This document shows, piece after piece, positions 44,065 to 55,184 of a DNA stretch of 64,000 nt. Location: NCBI GenBank assembly GCA_018057825.1, contig JAGPCY010000038.1, positions 1 to 64,000 on the forward strand. Reading direction: 5' to 3'. Numbering within the stretch: position 1 is the stretch's first letter; the number at the start of each line of letters is the position of its first letter. Source of the stretch: Kofleriaceae bacterium (GTDB lineage Bacteria; Myxococcota_A; Polyangia; Haliangiales; Haliangiaceae). Position numbers and translations under genes: made by a program. The notes under the pieces were generated by a model, which worked only from the letters and a program-made list of their open reading frames with translations, did not search any database and was not told where the DNA came from.

Positions 44065-44831
44065 CGTCCACCTCGCGCCGCGCGCGCTCGGCGCGCCGCC
44101 CGCACCGCCGCCACCGCGGCACCGAAGCCGTTGTCGATGTTCACCACCGCGACGCCCGGCGCGCACGACGACAGCATCGCCGCCATCGCCACCAGCCCGC
44201 CCGCGCTCACCCCGTAGCCGACGCTGGTCGGCACCGCGAACAGCGGCGCATCCACCAGCCCGGCGACCACCGACGGCAGCGCGCCCTCCATCCCCGCCAC
44301 CACGATCAGCGCATCGACCGCACGCAGCTCGTCGAGGCGCGCCAGCAAGCGGTGCAGGCCCGCGACCCCGACGTCGACCACCCGGTGGACCTCGGCGCCC
44401 AGGAACGCCGCGGTCACCGCCGCCTCCTCGGCGACCGGGAGATCGCTCGTGCCGGCGCACGCGATCGCGACCGCGCCCGCCGGGTCTGGCGGCGCTGCCG
44501 GCGCCACGACGATGGCCCGCGCGAGCTCGTGATAGCGCGCGCCCTCGACCGCCCGGCACACATGGGCGGCCTTATCGGGGCTGCACCGGGTGGCCAGCGC
44601 GCCCGCCCCACCCGCGGCGAGGCCGGCCACGATCGTCGCGATCTGCTCCGCGGTCTTCCACTCGCCCAGCACGACCTCCGGCACCCCGGTGCGCGCGGCG
44701 CGGGCGCGATCGATCATGGCGTCCGGGACGTCGCGGCCCAGGCCGATCGCGAGCTGGTCGGCGGCCTGTTCGGGCCTGACCCGCCCGGCAGCGACGTCGT
44801 CGAGGAGTTGGCGCAAGGCGGCAGAGTCCAC
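44061..44831 (-). CDS. larB: LarB, nickel-pincer cofactor biosynthesis carboxylase/hydrolase
   Basis: This 256-residue protein of the PurE-like LarB family carboxylates and hydrolyses nicotinic acid adenine dinucleotide in nickel-pincer cofactor synthesis. The C-terminal PurE-like domain is recognised by [52 protein letters not shown] and [11 protein letters not shown]. The GTG at 44831 has AGAGG four bases upstream. Its stop overlaps the larC start by 4 bp. It lies downstream of aat in a minus-strand run. Confidence 0.93.
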   Translation of the reverse strand: MDSAALRQLLDDVAAGRVRPEQAADQLAIGLGRDVPDAMIDRARAARTGVPEVVLGEWKTAEQIATIVAGLAAGGAGALATRCSPDKAAHVCRAVEGARYHELARAIVVAPAAPPDPAGAVAIACAGTSDLPVAEEAAVTAAFLGAEVHRVVDVGVAGLHRLLARLDELRAVDALIVVAGMEGALPSVVAGLVDAPLFAVPTSVGYGVSAGGLVAMAAMLSSCAPGVAVVNIDNGFGAAVAAVRAARRARAARGGR

Positions 44832-44839
44832 GGCACCTC

Positions 44840-45583
<744 letters not shown>

Positions 45584-45617
45584 GGACCCTCACCCTACGG
45601 GCGCGGGGCCACCCAAG

Positions 45618-46538
45618 TCACTCGTTTTGGCGGCCGATCCACCCGTGGGTCACCGCGGCCACCCGGTACGTGTTGACGTGGGCCTCGATGGTCCGCTCGA
45701 TCGGGTCGGCGTAGCCGCCGCCGAGGGTCAGCGCCAGCGGCACCCCGCGGGCCGCGAAGTGCGTCAGCACCCGACGATCGCGCTCGGCCAGGCCGGCCGC
45801 GGTCATCGCGAGCCGCCCGAGCTTGTCCTCGGCCAGGGGATCGACGCCCGCCTGGTACAGCACCAGGTCGGGCGCGAACCGCCGCGCCACCTCGGCCAGG
45901 GCGCCGTCGATCGCGGCCAGCACCGCGGCGTCGTCGGCGCCGTCGGCCAGCTCGACGTCGAGGTCGCCGGCCGGCTTGACGAAGGGGAAGTTGCGGGCGC
46001 CGTGGAGCGAGCAGGTGAAGACCCGCGGCTCGTCGGCGAACAGGGTCGCGGTGCCGTCGCCCTGGTGGACGTCGGCGTCGAAGACCAGCACCCGCTCGAC
46101 CCGGCCCTCGGCCAGGAGCACCGCCGCCGCCACCGCCAGATCGTTCCACACGCAGAACCCGCTGCCGAAGGCGCGGTGGGCGTGGTGGGTGCCGCCAGCC
46201 AGGTTGCCCGCCCGGCCGTCGTCGAGGGCGGCCCGGGCCGCCGCCAGCGTGCCGCCCACCGAGGCCAGGGTTCGAGCCACCAGCGCCGGCGACCACGGCA
46301 GCCCGATCCGGCGCTGGGCCCGCTCGTCCAGCGTGCCCGCGCAGACCGCGTCGACGTACCCCGGATCGTGAGCGGCGCACAGCTCGGCGCGCGTCGCGGC
46401 TGGCGCCGGCGCCAAGGCCGACGCCGGCACCACCCCCTCCTCGATCAGCCGCTCGCGCAGGCGAGCGTACTTGCCCATCGGGAAGCGATGCCCCGGCGGC
46501 AGCGGCACCGCCAGATGGTCGCTGAAGTACACGCGCAT
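45618..46538 (-). CDS. Second histone deacetylase family protein
   Basis: This 306-residue arginase/deacetylase-fold protein has FSDHLAVPLPPGHRFPMGKY at the start, then LAGGTHHAHRAFGSGFCVWN with the catalytic His pair. VLVFDADVHQGDGTA and LYQAGVDPLAEDKLG give metal ligands, and LTLGGGYADP the late loop. It belongs to the short bacterial/plant subgroup distinct from the longer protein at 10759-11802. It starts the minus-strand run deacetylase-aat-larB-larC. The true start is ATG 46538; the upstream open frame is an artefact of tract R7 and antisense to the OPT gene. Confidence 0.94.
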   Translation of the reverse strand: MRVYFSDHLAVPLPPGHRFPMGKYARLRERLIEEGVVPASALAPAPAATRAELCAAHDPGYVDAVCAGTLDERAQRRIGLPWSPALVARTLASVGGTLAAARAALDDGRAGNLAGGTHHAHRAFGSGFCVWNDLAVAAAVLLAEGRVERVLVFDADVHQGDGTATLFADEPRVFTCSLHGARNFPFVKPAGDLDVELADGADDAAVLAAIDGALAEVARRFAPDLVLYQAGVDPLAEDKLGRLAMTAAGLAERDRRVLTHFAARGVPLALTLGGGYADPIERTIEAHVNTYRVAAVTHGWIGRQNE

Positions 46539-46594
46539 GACCGGCGCCACTCGACCACAGCCTCGCCGTCGCGACAACCGGTGTCCACCTATCG

Positions 46595-46856
<262 letters not shown>

Positions 46857-46928
46857 TTCACGCTCCGGCCCCAGTCGCCCCCCGCCACGAGTCGACACCA
46901 GCGCCCCCGCCATCGTACCGTCCTCGCC

Positions 46929-48659
46929 ATGTCCGCTGGCGAAGCCCCACCTCTCAAGCCTCCCGGCACGCGCGAGTTCACGATCCGCGCGCTCATCGCC
47001 GGCGTCGTGGTCGCCGCCATCATGGGCGGCTCGTACCCGTACATCGTGCTGAAGCTCGGCTTCGGCCCCAACGTCAGCGTGGTCGCCGCGTTCTTCGGCT
47101 ACCTGCTCCTCGGCCTCCTGTTTCGCGACTTCAACCGCTGGGAGAACAACATCGTCCAGACCGCCGGCACCTCGGCGGCCCAGACCGCGTTCATGTGCGT
47201 GATGCTGGCGGCCTACGATCTGGTCGCGCAGAAGACCGGCCTGGCCACCCCGACCGCCTTCGAGGCGTTCTGCTGGCTCACGGCCGCCAGCGTCCTCGGC
47301 ATCCTCCTGGCGGTGCCGATGCGCCGGCACTACATCGTCGACGAGCAGCTCGGGTTCCCCGACGGCATCGCCGCCGCCGAGACCATCACCGTCCTCGACT
47401 CGCGTGGGCCGGAGGCCCGCCAGGCCGCGCTCGCCTTGTTCGGCGCCACCGCGGTGTCGGCGGTCGGCTGGCTGCTCACCACCAAGTGGGGCGGCCACGT
47501 CCTGCCCGAGGTCGTCTTCGCGACCATGTTCGGCCTGGCCGCGTCGGCCACCGGCGCCGGCTTCGCGGTCAGTCTGCTCGGCATCGGCTCGGGCATGCTG
47601 GTCGGCAACCGCATCAACATCTCGATGGCGGTCGGCGCGGTGATCGCGTGGATCATCGTCCCCGACCTCCTGGTCGACGAGGGCATCATCAGCGAGGTCA
47701 AGAAGCGCGGCGAGGTGCTCCTGTGGATCATGTGGCCGGGCACCGGCATGTTGATCGCCGGCGGCCTGACCGCGCTGCTCCTCAAGTGGCGGACCCTGGC
47801 CCGGACCTTCTCGACCCTGTCGAGCAAGTCCATCGACCACGGCGAGTTTCCGCTGCGCTGGGTCGGCATCGGCGCCGCCCTGGCCACCGCCGCCCTCATG
47901 GTCATCCAGTACGCGTTCTTCGATCTGCCGCTGTGGCTGACCTTGATCGCGGTGGTGCTGTCGGTGCCGCTCATGCTGGTCGGCCTGCGCGTCCTCGGCG
48001 AGACCAACTGGGGCCCGATCAGCCAGCTCACGAACTCGATGCAGGCGATCTTCGCCGGCCTGGCCCCCGGCGACCTGGGCGCCAACCTGGCGGCCAGCGG
48101 CACCACCGGCACGATCGCCACCCAGTCCGAGGCGATCATGCAGGACTACAAGGCCGGCCACATCATCGGCTCGACGCCGCGCTTCCTCACCTACTCCCAG
48201 CTCATCGCCGCCCCGATCGGCGCCGCCGCGGTCGCGATCGCCTACCCGCTGCTCAAGGACACCTACGGCGTCGGTGGCGACGGTGGCCTGTCGGCGCCGA
48301 TCGCCCAGCGCATCGCCAACTTCGGCGAGGTCATGACCAAGGGCCTCGACGCCCTGCCCAAGGGCGCGCTCCTGTTCATGCTGATCGGCGCGGTGGTCGG
48401 CATCCTCATCACGCTGGGCGAGGTCAAGTGGAAGAAGTACCTGCCGTCGGCGACCGGCCTGGGCATCGGCATGATGGTGCCGGGCGCGGTGGTCTTCACG
48501 ATGCTGATCGGCGGCGTCGTCATGTACGCCTGGAACCGCACCCACCGCGCCAGCGCCGATCGCCTGGGCGCGCCGCTGGCCTCGGGCCTGATCGCCGGCG
48601 AGGCGGTGATGGCGATCGTGATCCCGATCCTCATCGCCGTGAAGCTGATCTCGCCGTAG
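46929..48659 (+). CDS. OPT-family oligopeptide transporter
   Basis: This 576-residue integral membrane transporter of the oligopeptide transporter (OPT) superfamily has about 14 hydrophobic segments. Family markers are FTIRALIAGVVVAAIMGGSY, WENNIVQTAGTSAAQTAF, LGFPDGIAAAETITVL, LGIGSGMLVGNRINISMAVG, and TQSEAIMQDYKAGHIIGSTP. Bacterial OPTs take up peptides or metal chelates by proton coupling. It reads from ATG 46929, just after tract R7. Confidence 0.93.
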   Translation: MSAGEAPPLKPPGTREFTIRALIAGVVVAAIMGGSYPYIVLKLGFGPNVSVVAAFFGYLLLGLLFRDFNRWENNIVQTAGTSAAQTAFMCVMLAAYDLVAQKTGLATPTAFEAFCWLTAASVLGILLAVPMRRHYIVDEQLGFPDGIAAAETITVLDSRGPEARQAALALFGATAVSAVGWLLTTKWGGHVLPEVVFATMFGLAASATGAGFAVSLLGIGSGMLVGNRINISMAVGAVIAWIIVPDLLVDEGIISEVKKRGEVLLWIMWPGTGMLIAGGLTALLLKWRTLARTFSTLSSKSIDHGEFPLRWVGIGAALATAALMVIQYAFFDLPLWLTLIAVVLSVPLMLVGLRVLGETNWGPISQLTNSMQAIFAGLAPGDLGANLAASGTTGTIATQSEAIMQDYKAGHIIGSTPRFLTYSQLIAAPIGAAAVAIAYPLLKDTYGVGGDGGLSAPIAQRIANFGEVMTKGLDALPKGALLFMLIGAVVGILITLGEVKWKKYLPSATGLGIGMMVPGAVVFTMLIGGVVMYAWNRTHRASADRLGAPLASGLIAGEAVMAIVIPILIAVKLISP

Positions 48660-48667
48660 CGACCCCC

Positions 48668-49195
48668 GTGGCGACCCGCGGCGACCTCCAGCGGCTGCGC
48701 GCCCGGCTCGCCGAGCTGCGGGCTCAGGGCGCGCGCGCGCCGCTCACGGCCGAGGGCCACGACGCCCTGGCCCGCCTGGCCCGGCACCTGCTCGACGTCG
48801 TCACCGCGGCCCGCCGGGTCGAGGCCCGGCTGGCCGACAGCCGCGGCCTGGCCCTCGAGGACGCCCGCGGGCTCCTGGCCGAGGCCGTCCGGCTTGAGCG
48901 CGAGGCCGCCGTCGAGGTCGTGGTCCAGCTCCGGCGGGCCGGCCGGATCCGCAGCGCCGCCCGGGCCTACCTGGCGCTGATCCAGCGGGCCGCGCGCGAT
49001 CACCAGTTCCACGATCTGCTGGCCGGCTTCGGCCACCTCCTCGAGGAGCACGGCCAGCCGGCGGCCGGCGCGGTCCGGGCCTTGGCCGCGTCCTTGCCCC
49101 CCGACCTCGCGACCGACGCCAACGCCCGCGAGCTCACCGACGAGGCCCTCGCGGCCCTGCGCGTCGACTGGCCCAAGCTGCCCGAGCGAGGTTGA
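48668..49195 (+). CDS. Helical hypothetical protein
   Basis: This 175-residue soluble, almost wholly helical, Ala/Arg/Glu-rich protein has possible coiled-coil heptads (LQRLRARLAELRAQ). A conserved-looking core is GRIRSAARAYLALIQRAARDHQF followed by HDLLAGFGHLLEEHGQ. I recognise no family. The GTG start is eight bases after the OPT stop, so it is probably co-transcribed with the transporter. Confidence 0.7.
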   Translation: MATRGDLQRLRARLAELRAQGARAPLTAEGHDALARLARHLLDVVTAARRVEARLADSRGLALEDARGLLAEAVRLEREAAVEVVVQLRRAGRIRSAARAYLALIQRAARDHQFHDLLAGFGHLLEEHGQPAAGAVRALAASLPPDLATDANARELTDEALAALRVDWPKLPERG

Positions 49196-49225
49196 ACCGG
49201 CGGCGCCGGCGCGCCATGGTAGTGC

Positions 49226-49819
49226 ATGCGCCGTGTCGTCCTGGTCGCGCTCCTCGCCTGCGGCTGTGACAACCGGTTCGAGGCCCGGGTCGGCGGCGCG
49301 ATCCTGCCTCAGGCCATGGGCACGATCGATCTCCCGGCCGGCGCCACCACGGTCGTGGTGACTCGCGGCGCCAACCCGGTCCTGCCGTCGGGACCGGTCC
49401 AGCTCGCGATCGACGTCGACGTGCCGTGGAGCCAGGTCGCGACGCTGGTCCGGACCGCGCCGCGGCCGGCCCTCGTGGTCGGCGATCGCGATCGCCTGCG
49501 CGGGTTCGTCCTCGAGGACGAGCTCGACAACGTCCGCACCCTCAAGGTCACCGCCAACGCCAAGGGCAAGTTCTGCATGTCGCCGCCGGGCGCCGACGAG
49601 GCCTACTGCGTCGAGAGCGGCGACCGCCGCCACATCAGCGCCGCCTTCGTGCGCGACGTCCTGCAACAGGCGGTCCGCGAGTACGACCTGCACCAGGCCT
49701 GGGTCATCCCCACGCCCGATCTGGCCTGGGCCGATCTGGTCCGGACCATCGACGGGGTGCGGACCTGCTGCCGCCAGCCGGTCAAGGTCGCGCTGCCGCC
49801 GCCGCGGCCGGCCGATTGA
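49226..49819 (+). CDS. Predicted lipoprotein of unknown function
   Basis: This 197-residue lipoprotein begins MRRVVLVALLACGC, with a short lipobox. The C-terminal part (HISAAFVRDVLQQAVREYDL and TPDLAWADLVRTIDGVRTCC) weakly resembles ExbD/TolR periplasmic domains, in which a conserved Trp/Val patch and an Asp precede a short C-terminal helix. That resemblance is not enough for assignment. The paired C-terminal cysteines are unusual. Confidence 0.7.
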   Translation: MRRVVLVALLACGCDNRFEARVGGAILPQAMGTIDLPAGATTVVVTRGANPVLPSGPVQLAIDVDVPWSQVATLVRTAPRPALVVGDRDRLRGFVLEDELDNVRTLKVTANAKGKFCMSPPGADEAYCVESGDRRHISAAFVRDVLQQAVREYDLHQAWVIPTPDLAWADLVRTIDGVRTCCRQPVKVALPPPRPAD

Positions 49820-49868
49820 GGCCCGGTCGCCGCTTCCCAAAGCCGATGAAGTTCGGCAGGGTGAGGGC

Positions 49869-51401
49869 GTGGAGCCCGACGACCGCGACGAGCGCGCCGC
49901 CGACCCGACAGGTCCGGCCGGCGCGGCCGACGGCGACGCCGACGTCGACGGGTCGCGCGAGGTCCGCCGCTACGATCCCGAGGCCGCCGCCGACATCACC
50001 CTCGAGATCCGCGAGATCGCCGAGGCCCGCGCCGACGACGGCTGGGTCGTCGAGGACGACGATCGCCCGACCACCCCGAGCCCGCCGGCGCCGGCCGACG
50101 AGCCCCTGGCGCAGGACGAGCTGCGCGACGCCTGGGCGGTGCTCGACGCCGCCGAGCGCGTCGACGGCCTGCACCTCCTGCCGCGCGAGGACGGCGAGGA
50201 GTTCTTCATCGCCCTGGCCGGCGACGATCAGGCGGCGATCCTGGCGGCGATGCGGCGCGGCGAGCGCCGGTCGTGGTTGCGCCTGCTCGAGCCCGACGAC
50301 GTCGCCGACGTGATCCAGGCCGCCGCGCCCGAGGACCGGGCCGATCTACTGGCGCTCCTCGACGGCCCGACCCACAAGGAGGTCGAGGCGCTCCTGGCCT
50401 ACGAGGAGGACGACGCCGGCGGGTTGATGAACACGCGCTACGCCCGGCTGCGGCCCAACATGACCGCCGACGAGGCCATCAGCTACCTGCGGCGTCAGGC
50501 CCGAACCCAGCTCGAGACCATCTACTACGCCTACGTCCTCGACCCCGAGCAGCGCTTGCTCGGCGTCGTGTCGTTCCGCGATCTGTTCGCCGCTGGCCCA
50601 ACCCAGCGGGTCAGCGAGATCATGGAGAAGGACGTGGTCTCGGCCGATCCCGGCCTCGATCAAGAGGCGCTGTCGCGGCTGTTCGCCGAGCACGACCTGA
50701 CGGTCATGCCGATCGTCGACGGCGACGGCCTGATGCGCGGCATCGTCACCGTCGACGACATCGTCGACGTGGTCCAGGAGGAGGCGACCGAGGACGCGCA
50801 GAAGTTCGGCGGCATGGAGGCCCTCGAGGTGCCGTACCTGCAGTCGCCGCGGCGCGAGATGTTGCGCAAGCGCGGGGTCTGGCTGACCGTGCTCCTGTTC
50901 GGCGGCATGCTCACGACCTCGGTCCTCGGGTTCTTCCAGGATCAGATCGCCCGGGCCCAGGTCCTCACCTTGTTCATCCCGCTCATCATCTCGAGCGGGG
51001 GCAACGCCGGCTCCCAGGCCTCGACGCTCATCATCCGCGCCATGGCCCTGGGCGAGGTCCGCGCCGCCGACTGGTGGCGCGTGTTGCGCCGCGAGGTCGG
51101 CATCGGCCTGGCCCTGGGCGCAGGCCTGGGCGTGCTGGGCCTCATCCGGGTCGTGATCTGGGGCGCGTCGGGGAGCTACGGCGCCCACTACGCCTGGATC
51201 GGCGTCACCGTCGGCGCCAGCCTGATCGGCGTCGTCATGTTCGGCACCCTGGCCGGGGCGATGTTGCCGTTCGTGCTGCGCAAGCTCGGCGCCGATCCGG
51301 CCTCGGCCTCGGCGCCGTTCGTCGCCACGCTGGTCGACGTCACCGGGCTGGTGATCTACTTCGCCCTGGCCACCTGGCTCCTGGGCGGCTCGCTCCTGTA
51401 G
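49869..51401 (+). CDS. mgtE: MgtE-family magnesium transporter
   Basis: This 510-residue Mg2+ transporter has an acidic N-terminal extension of about 70 residues. The superhelical N domain follows (LLEPDDVADVIQAAAPEDRA), then a CBS pair (VSEIMEKDVVSADPGLDQEA; VDGDGLMRGIVTVDDIVDVV). The membrane domain has the MgtE signature IPLIISSGGNAGSQASTLII. Cytoplasmic Mg2+ gates the channel by binding the CBS/N domains. The acidic extension is absent from most characterised MgtE proteins. GTG start. Confidence 0.95.
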   Translation: MEPDDRDERAADPTGPAGAADGDADVDGSREVRRYDPEAAADITLEIREIAEARADDGWVVEDDDRPTTPSPPAPADEPLAQDELRDAWAVLDAAERVDGLHLLPREDGEEFFIALAGDDQAAILAAMRRGERRSWLRLLEPDDVADVIQAAAPEDRADLLALLDGPTHKEVEALLAYEEDDAGGLMNTRYARLRPNMTADEAISYLRRQARTQLETIYYAYVLDPEQRLLGVVSFRDLFAAGPTQRVSEIMEKDVVSADPGLDQEALSRLFAEHDLTVMPIVDGDGLMRGIVTVDDIVDVVQEEATEDAQKFGGMEALEVPYLQSPRREMLRKRGVWLTVLLFGGMLTTSVLGFFQDQIARAQVLTLFIPLIISSGGNAGSQASTLIIRAMALGEVRAADWWRVLRREVGIGLALGAGLGVLGLIRVVIWGASGSYGAHYAWIGVTVGASLIGVVMFGTLAGAMLPFVLRKLGADPASASAPFVATLVDVTGLVIYFALATWLLGGSLL

Positions 51402-51405
51402 CCGG

Positions 51406-51759
51406 TCAGCGGGTGTAGAAGAACCGCTCGGCGATGATCTTGCCGTCGCGCCAGCGCCGCTGCGTGACCTGGGTGTACGTCATGCGCGGCAGGCCCTTCA
51501 GCGTGAAGTCGTTGGTCCACTCCGAGTACGACACGTCGCCTTCGACCGCGACGTTGTCGACGGTGGCGCCGTGGAACGCCTCGAGCATCTCGAAGAACTT
51601 GTACTCGTAGTCGCGGCACGCGGCCTTGCCGACGCGCGGCGGCTCGCCGTTCTCCTGCATCGTGACGTCGTCGGCGTACAGCTCCTCGAACGCCTCCATC
51701 GCCTTGCCGCTCAGGATCGCCTGGTTCATCTTGTCTTCGAGCTCGCGGATGGTCGCCAT
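51406..51759 (-). CDS. SnoaL/NTF2-like small protein
   Basis: This 117-residue protein has the cone-shaped SnoaL/NTF2 fold. An N-terminal helix (MNQAILSGKAMEAFEELYAD) is followed by DVTMQENGEPPRVG, RDYEYKFFEMLEAFHG and the strands YSEWTNDFTLKG and TQRRWRDGKIIAERFFY. Members are often monooxygenase-like, isomerase-like or small-ligand binders. A strong AAGGAGG lies five bases upstream of the ATG, unusual for this window, suggesting high expression. It converges on mgtE. Confidence 0.85.
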   Translation of the reverse strand: MATIRELEDKMNQAILSGKAMEAFEELYADDVTMQENGEPPRVGKAACRDYEYKFFEMLEAFHGATVDNVAVEGDVSYSEWTNDFTLKGLPRMTYTQVTQRRWRDGKIIAERFFYTR

Positions 51760-51899
51760 CGTGTCCTCCTTGGTGCCCGCACCGTAGGGTGACGCGCCGA
51801 CGACGACAACCGCCGCGCCGCGGACGGTCCGTTGCCGGTCGACAACAATCGCCGCCGCCGAATGGCGCGGCGCGTCGAAACCGGCTAGCGTGTGCCCGC

Positions 51900-52790
51900 G
51901 TGATCCCGACCCGCGTCTACCACTACCGCGATCCGGCGGCCGTCATCCTCGGCCTGAAGGAGCTGCGCAAGAAGGGCCTGACCCCACGCGGGCTCTTGTT
52001 CGTGGCCCTCGATCCGCGCGGCGAGACCTACCTGGCGGTGCCCGAGGATCTCGACGCGGTGGCCAACGTCCGGGTCGGCGACAAGATGTCGCTCGAGCCG
52101 CCGTGGCAGGGCCGCTACTTCCACCTCGACGCGGTCCACCGCCTGCCCGGCGACACCGTCTTGTGGAACGGCGATCGCCGCCTGGGCGACACCGGCAGCG
52201 CGCCCGAGGTGGCCTGCGCGATCGCCGAGTGGTGCAAGGGCTCGAGCGCGAAGAACGTGTTCCTCGGCTGCACGCCGCACCAGCCCGGCTCGTGGTGGAC
52301 CGCCGATCATCGCTCGCCGGTGGTCGATCTCCACGCCCGCGGCCTGGTCGACACCGTGGTCACGACCTCGGGTCTCTTGGCGCGCCGGATCAACGAGCCG
52401 AGCCTGTTCCACGTCGACTTCGCGTCGCTGGCCGCCCACAACGGCCCGCGCGACGGCTGGCAAGAGGTGTTCCGCTCGGCGATGGGCAACATCCTCTTGG
52501 TCGAGCGCCGCGTGCTCGGCTATCGCCTGGTCCTCACCTGCGAGCGCGGCCTGATCGAGATCGACGTCAGTCACCTGCCCGATCTGGTGATCGAGACCGC
52601 CCGCGTGCCGATGAAGTCGGGCTTCGGCGTGGTCGGCCGCATCGACGGCGGCGCCTTCGCGGTCACCGCCGGCGTCGTCGAGCCCTGGGGTCTGTCCGAG
52701 GTCAGCCCGGCCATGCTCGTCGGCTCGCCGAACGAGACGATCCTCGATCTGCCGCGGACCTTGCGCGCCCATCCCGACGAGGCGTCGTAG
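51900..52790 (+). CDS. Soluble hypothetical protein
   Basis: This 296-residue protein starts at GTG (VIPTRVYHYRDPAAVILGLK). Conserved-looking blocks are GETYLAVPEDLDAVANVRVG, PGSWWTADHRSPVVDLHARG, and VLTCERGLIEIDVSHLPDL. No signal peptide or membrane span. I do not recognise the family. The beta-rich, Trp-containing pattern could suit a ligand-binding or beta-sandwich protein, but I assign no role. Confidence 0.68.
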   Translation: MIPTRVYHYRDPAAVILGLKELRKKGLTPRGLLFVALDPRGETYLAVPEDLDAVANVRVGDKMSLEPPWQGRYFHLDAVHRLPGDTVLWNGDRRLGDTGSAPEVACAIAEWCKGSSAKNVFLGCTPHQPGSWWTADHRSPVVDLHARGLVDTVVTTSGLLARRINEPSLFHVDFASLAAHNGPRDGWQEVFRSAMGNILLVERRVLGYRLVLTCERGLIEIDVSHLPDLVIETARVPMKSGFGVVGRIDGGAFAVTAGVVEPWGLSEVSPAMLVGSPNETILDLPRTLRAHPDEAS

Positions 52791-53059
52791 CCCACCGCCC
52801 GAGGGCGGGTCGCGGACCGCGCCGCGGTCGATACTGGCGCACCGCTTGCTTTTCGATCAGGTCGATGACCGCCACCGGCCGCGGAGGCCTCACCGATCGT
52901 CCCCCGGGGCAGCCCGGCGGTGCAGATCGGTCGGGCCGATCGTGCGCAGCACCTCGACGCGCAAACGATGTCGCGCGTCGGCCGAGGTCGCGCAACGATT
53001 GCCTGCGACCGACCACCGCGCGCGCGGTGCGCGGCCCCGCCCTGCAAGGAGATCCTCGC

Positions 53060-53866
53060 ATGCGACGCCCGTTGACCACCACTCTCCTCATCGCCACCAC
53101 CACCACCCTCCTCGCGACCGCCGCGTGGGCCGACGCGCCCAAGCCCGGCCTGACCCTGCCGAAGGGCAAGCTCTCGGTCGCGGTCAACCTCGAGATCGAG
53201 ATGTCGGCCGATCGCGTGGCCAAGCCGATCTCGCTGTCGCCTGACGTGAGCTACGGCGTCACGCCGGACCTCACCGTCGCCCTGGTCCACTCGCGCGTCG
53301 GCCTCACCGGCTTCCGCGCCGCGGTCGGCGGCGGCCTGTGCCTGACCGGCGAGGACAACGGCTGCGTCGCCGTCTACAACAACGTCGGCGCCGAGGGCTG
53401 GTACAACGTCGCGCGGGGGCCGCTGGCCGCCGCGGTCGGCGCCGGCTTCCACGCCACCAACCTCGACGCCGGCTTCTACCACGCCAAGGTCGGCGCCCGG
53501 GTCCGCTACACCGCCGGGCAGCTCGGCGTCCACTTCTCGCCGAGCGTGCTCATCGCCGCCGCCAAGCGCGACGAGGGTGGCGTCGACTCGATCTGGTTGC
53601 CAGTCCAGGGCACGTACAAGGCGACGCCGGAGCTGACCGTCGGCGTCGGCACCGGCATCAAGGGGCCCCTCGACGGCTTCGGCGACGCGTGGCAGGTCCC
53701 GGTCGGCGTGATGGGCACCTACGCGATCGACCCGGCGACCACGGTCGGTGCGTCGTGGGTGTTCGGACAGCTCCTCGGCGGCGCGACCAACCCGCCGGAC
53801 CCGGCGCCGCCGGTCAAGGGCGTCGACTATCGCGGCCTGCAGATCTGGGGCGCGCGGACGTTCTAG
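53060..53866 (+). CDS. Outer-membrane beta-barrel protein
   Basis: This 268-residue protein has a signal peptide (LIATTTTLLATAAWADA) and alternating hydrophobic strands throughout. The chain ends in phenylalanine (LQIWGARTF), the usual BAM recognition signal of outer-membrane barrels. AAGGAGA lies eight bases upstream. The 52791-53059 leader shows nothing else that I recognise. Tract R8 follows a short distance after the stop. Ligand unknown. Confidence 0.8.
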   Translation: MRRPLTTTLLIATTTTLLATAAWADAPKPGLTLPKGKLSVAVNLEIEMSADRVAKPISLSPDVSYGVTPDLTVALVHSRVGLTGFRAAVGGGLCLTGEDNGCVAVYNNVGAEGWYNVARGPLAAAVGAGFHATNLDAGFYHAKVGARVRYTAGQLGVHFSPSVLIAAAKRDEGGVDSIWLPVQGTYKATPELTVGVGTGIKGPLDGFGDAWQVPVGVMGTYAIDPATTVGASWVFGQLLGGATNPPDPAPPVKGVDYRGLQIWGARTF

Positions 53867-53886
53867 CGTCGAGAGCTGAGGTCGGA

Positions 53887-54117
53887 GAGACCGAGGCCGA
53901 GGCGGAGACGGAGACGGAGGCCGAGACCGAGACCGAGGCCGAGACGGAGACCGAGGCCGAGACCGAGACCGAGACCGAGGCCGACCCCGAACCCGAACCC
54001 GACCCCGAGACCGACCCCGAGGCCGAGACCGAGACCGAGACGGAGACCGAGGCCGAGACGGAGACCGAGACCGAGGCCGAGACCGAGTCCGAGTCCGAGG
54101 TCGAGATAGAGGTGGAG
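53887..54117 (+). repeat. Hexanucleotide tract R8
   Basis: About 38 units of GAGACC, GAGGCC, GAGACG plus a block of GACCCC and GAACCC near 53980-54025. The last units diverge (GAGTCC, GAGGTC, GAGATA, GAGGTG) before a TGA. It begins some 20 bp after the barrel gene, in the same sense. Confidence 0.95.
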
Positions 54118-54129
54118 TGAGGGCTGCGA

Positions 54130-54348
54130 TCAGGGCGCGTTGCCGAGCACCGCAGCCCAGCACATCGCCGCGCCGGCCAGGGCGATCAAGGTCAGCGGCC
54201 ACAGCCCGAACACCGCCGCGACCACCGCGCGCGGCCGCGGACCCCAGCTCTCGACGGTGGCCTCGGCGCGCTGCGACCACGGCGCGAGACGTGGCGCCAC
54301 CACCACGCCGCGGTGCTTGAACGTACGAGCGGTCGGCATCGGGCTCAT
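54130..54348 (-). CDS. Possible small single-span membrane protein
   Basis: This is a 72-residue open frame with a basic N-terminus (FKHRGVVVAPRLAPWSQR) and one long hydrophobic helix at the C-terminus (AVVAAVFGLWPLTLIALAGA). A hydrophobic tail with a basic front is the profile of a real small membrane protein, but nothing else supports it. It lies just beyond tract R8 on the opposite strand. Confidence 0.45.
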   Translation of the reverse strand: MSPMPTARTFKHRGVVVAPRLAPWSQRAEATVESWGPRPRAVVAAVFGLWPLTLIALAGAAMCWAAVLGNAP

Positions 54349-54547
54349 TCGATCAGTATGCCGAAGGCCGCGCGCCGGGCGAGTGAGATCGCTTCGCCGC
54401 CCCGGTCATGGTGACCTGACGCGCCTCGGCCGCGACCAGAAGGCCCACCTCAGCGCACACCGCGGCACCTGGCAAAGCGCGGTCGCGCCCCTCGGCGGTG
54501 ACGAGTTCCGTTGCGTCTGCCCCTCCGACTACCGTAACGCTGATCAC

Positions 54548-54973
<426 letters not shown>

Positions 54974-55184
54974 CGCCGCCGACGACGACGGGGCGTGCTG
55001 GGGGGTGGCAGGATCTGGAACGCGAGCGACCACCGTTGGACCTTCTCGGCCGGCTGCTGATGCGGCACGGTGGCGTCGAAGGCGAGGGGAGACCGCCTGA
55101 CGAGCCGGCTCCATCCCGGGCCTGGCGGTCAGTCGCCGCGCGCGCGGCGGCGCGGGCCCACCCTCGTCCACGAAAGGACGCCCG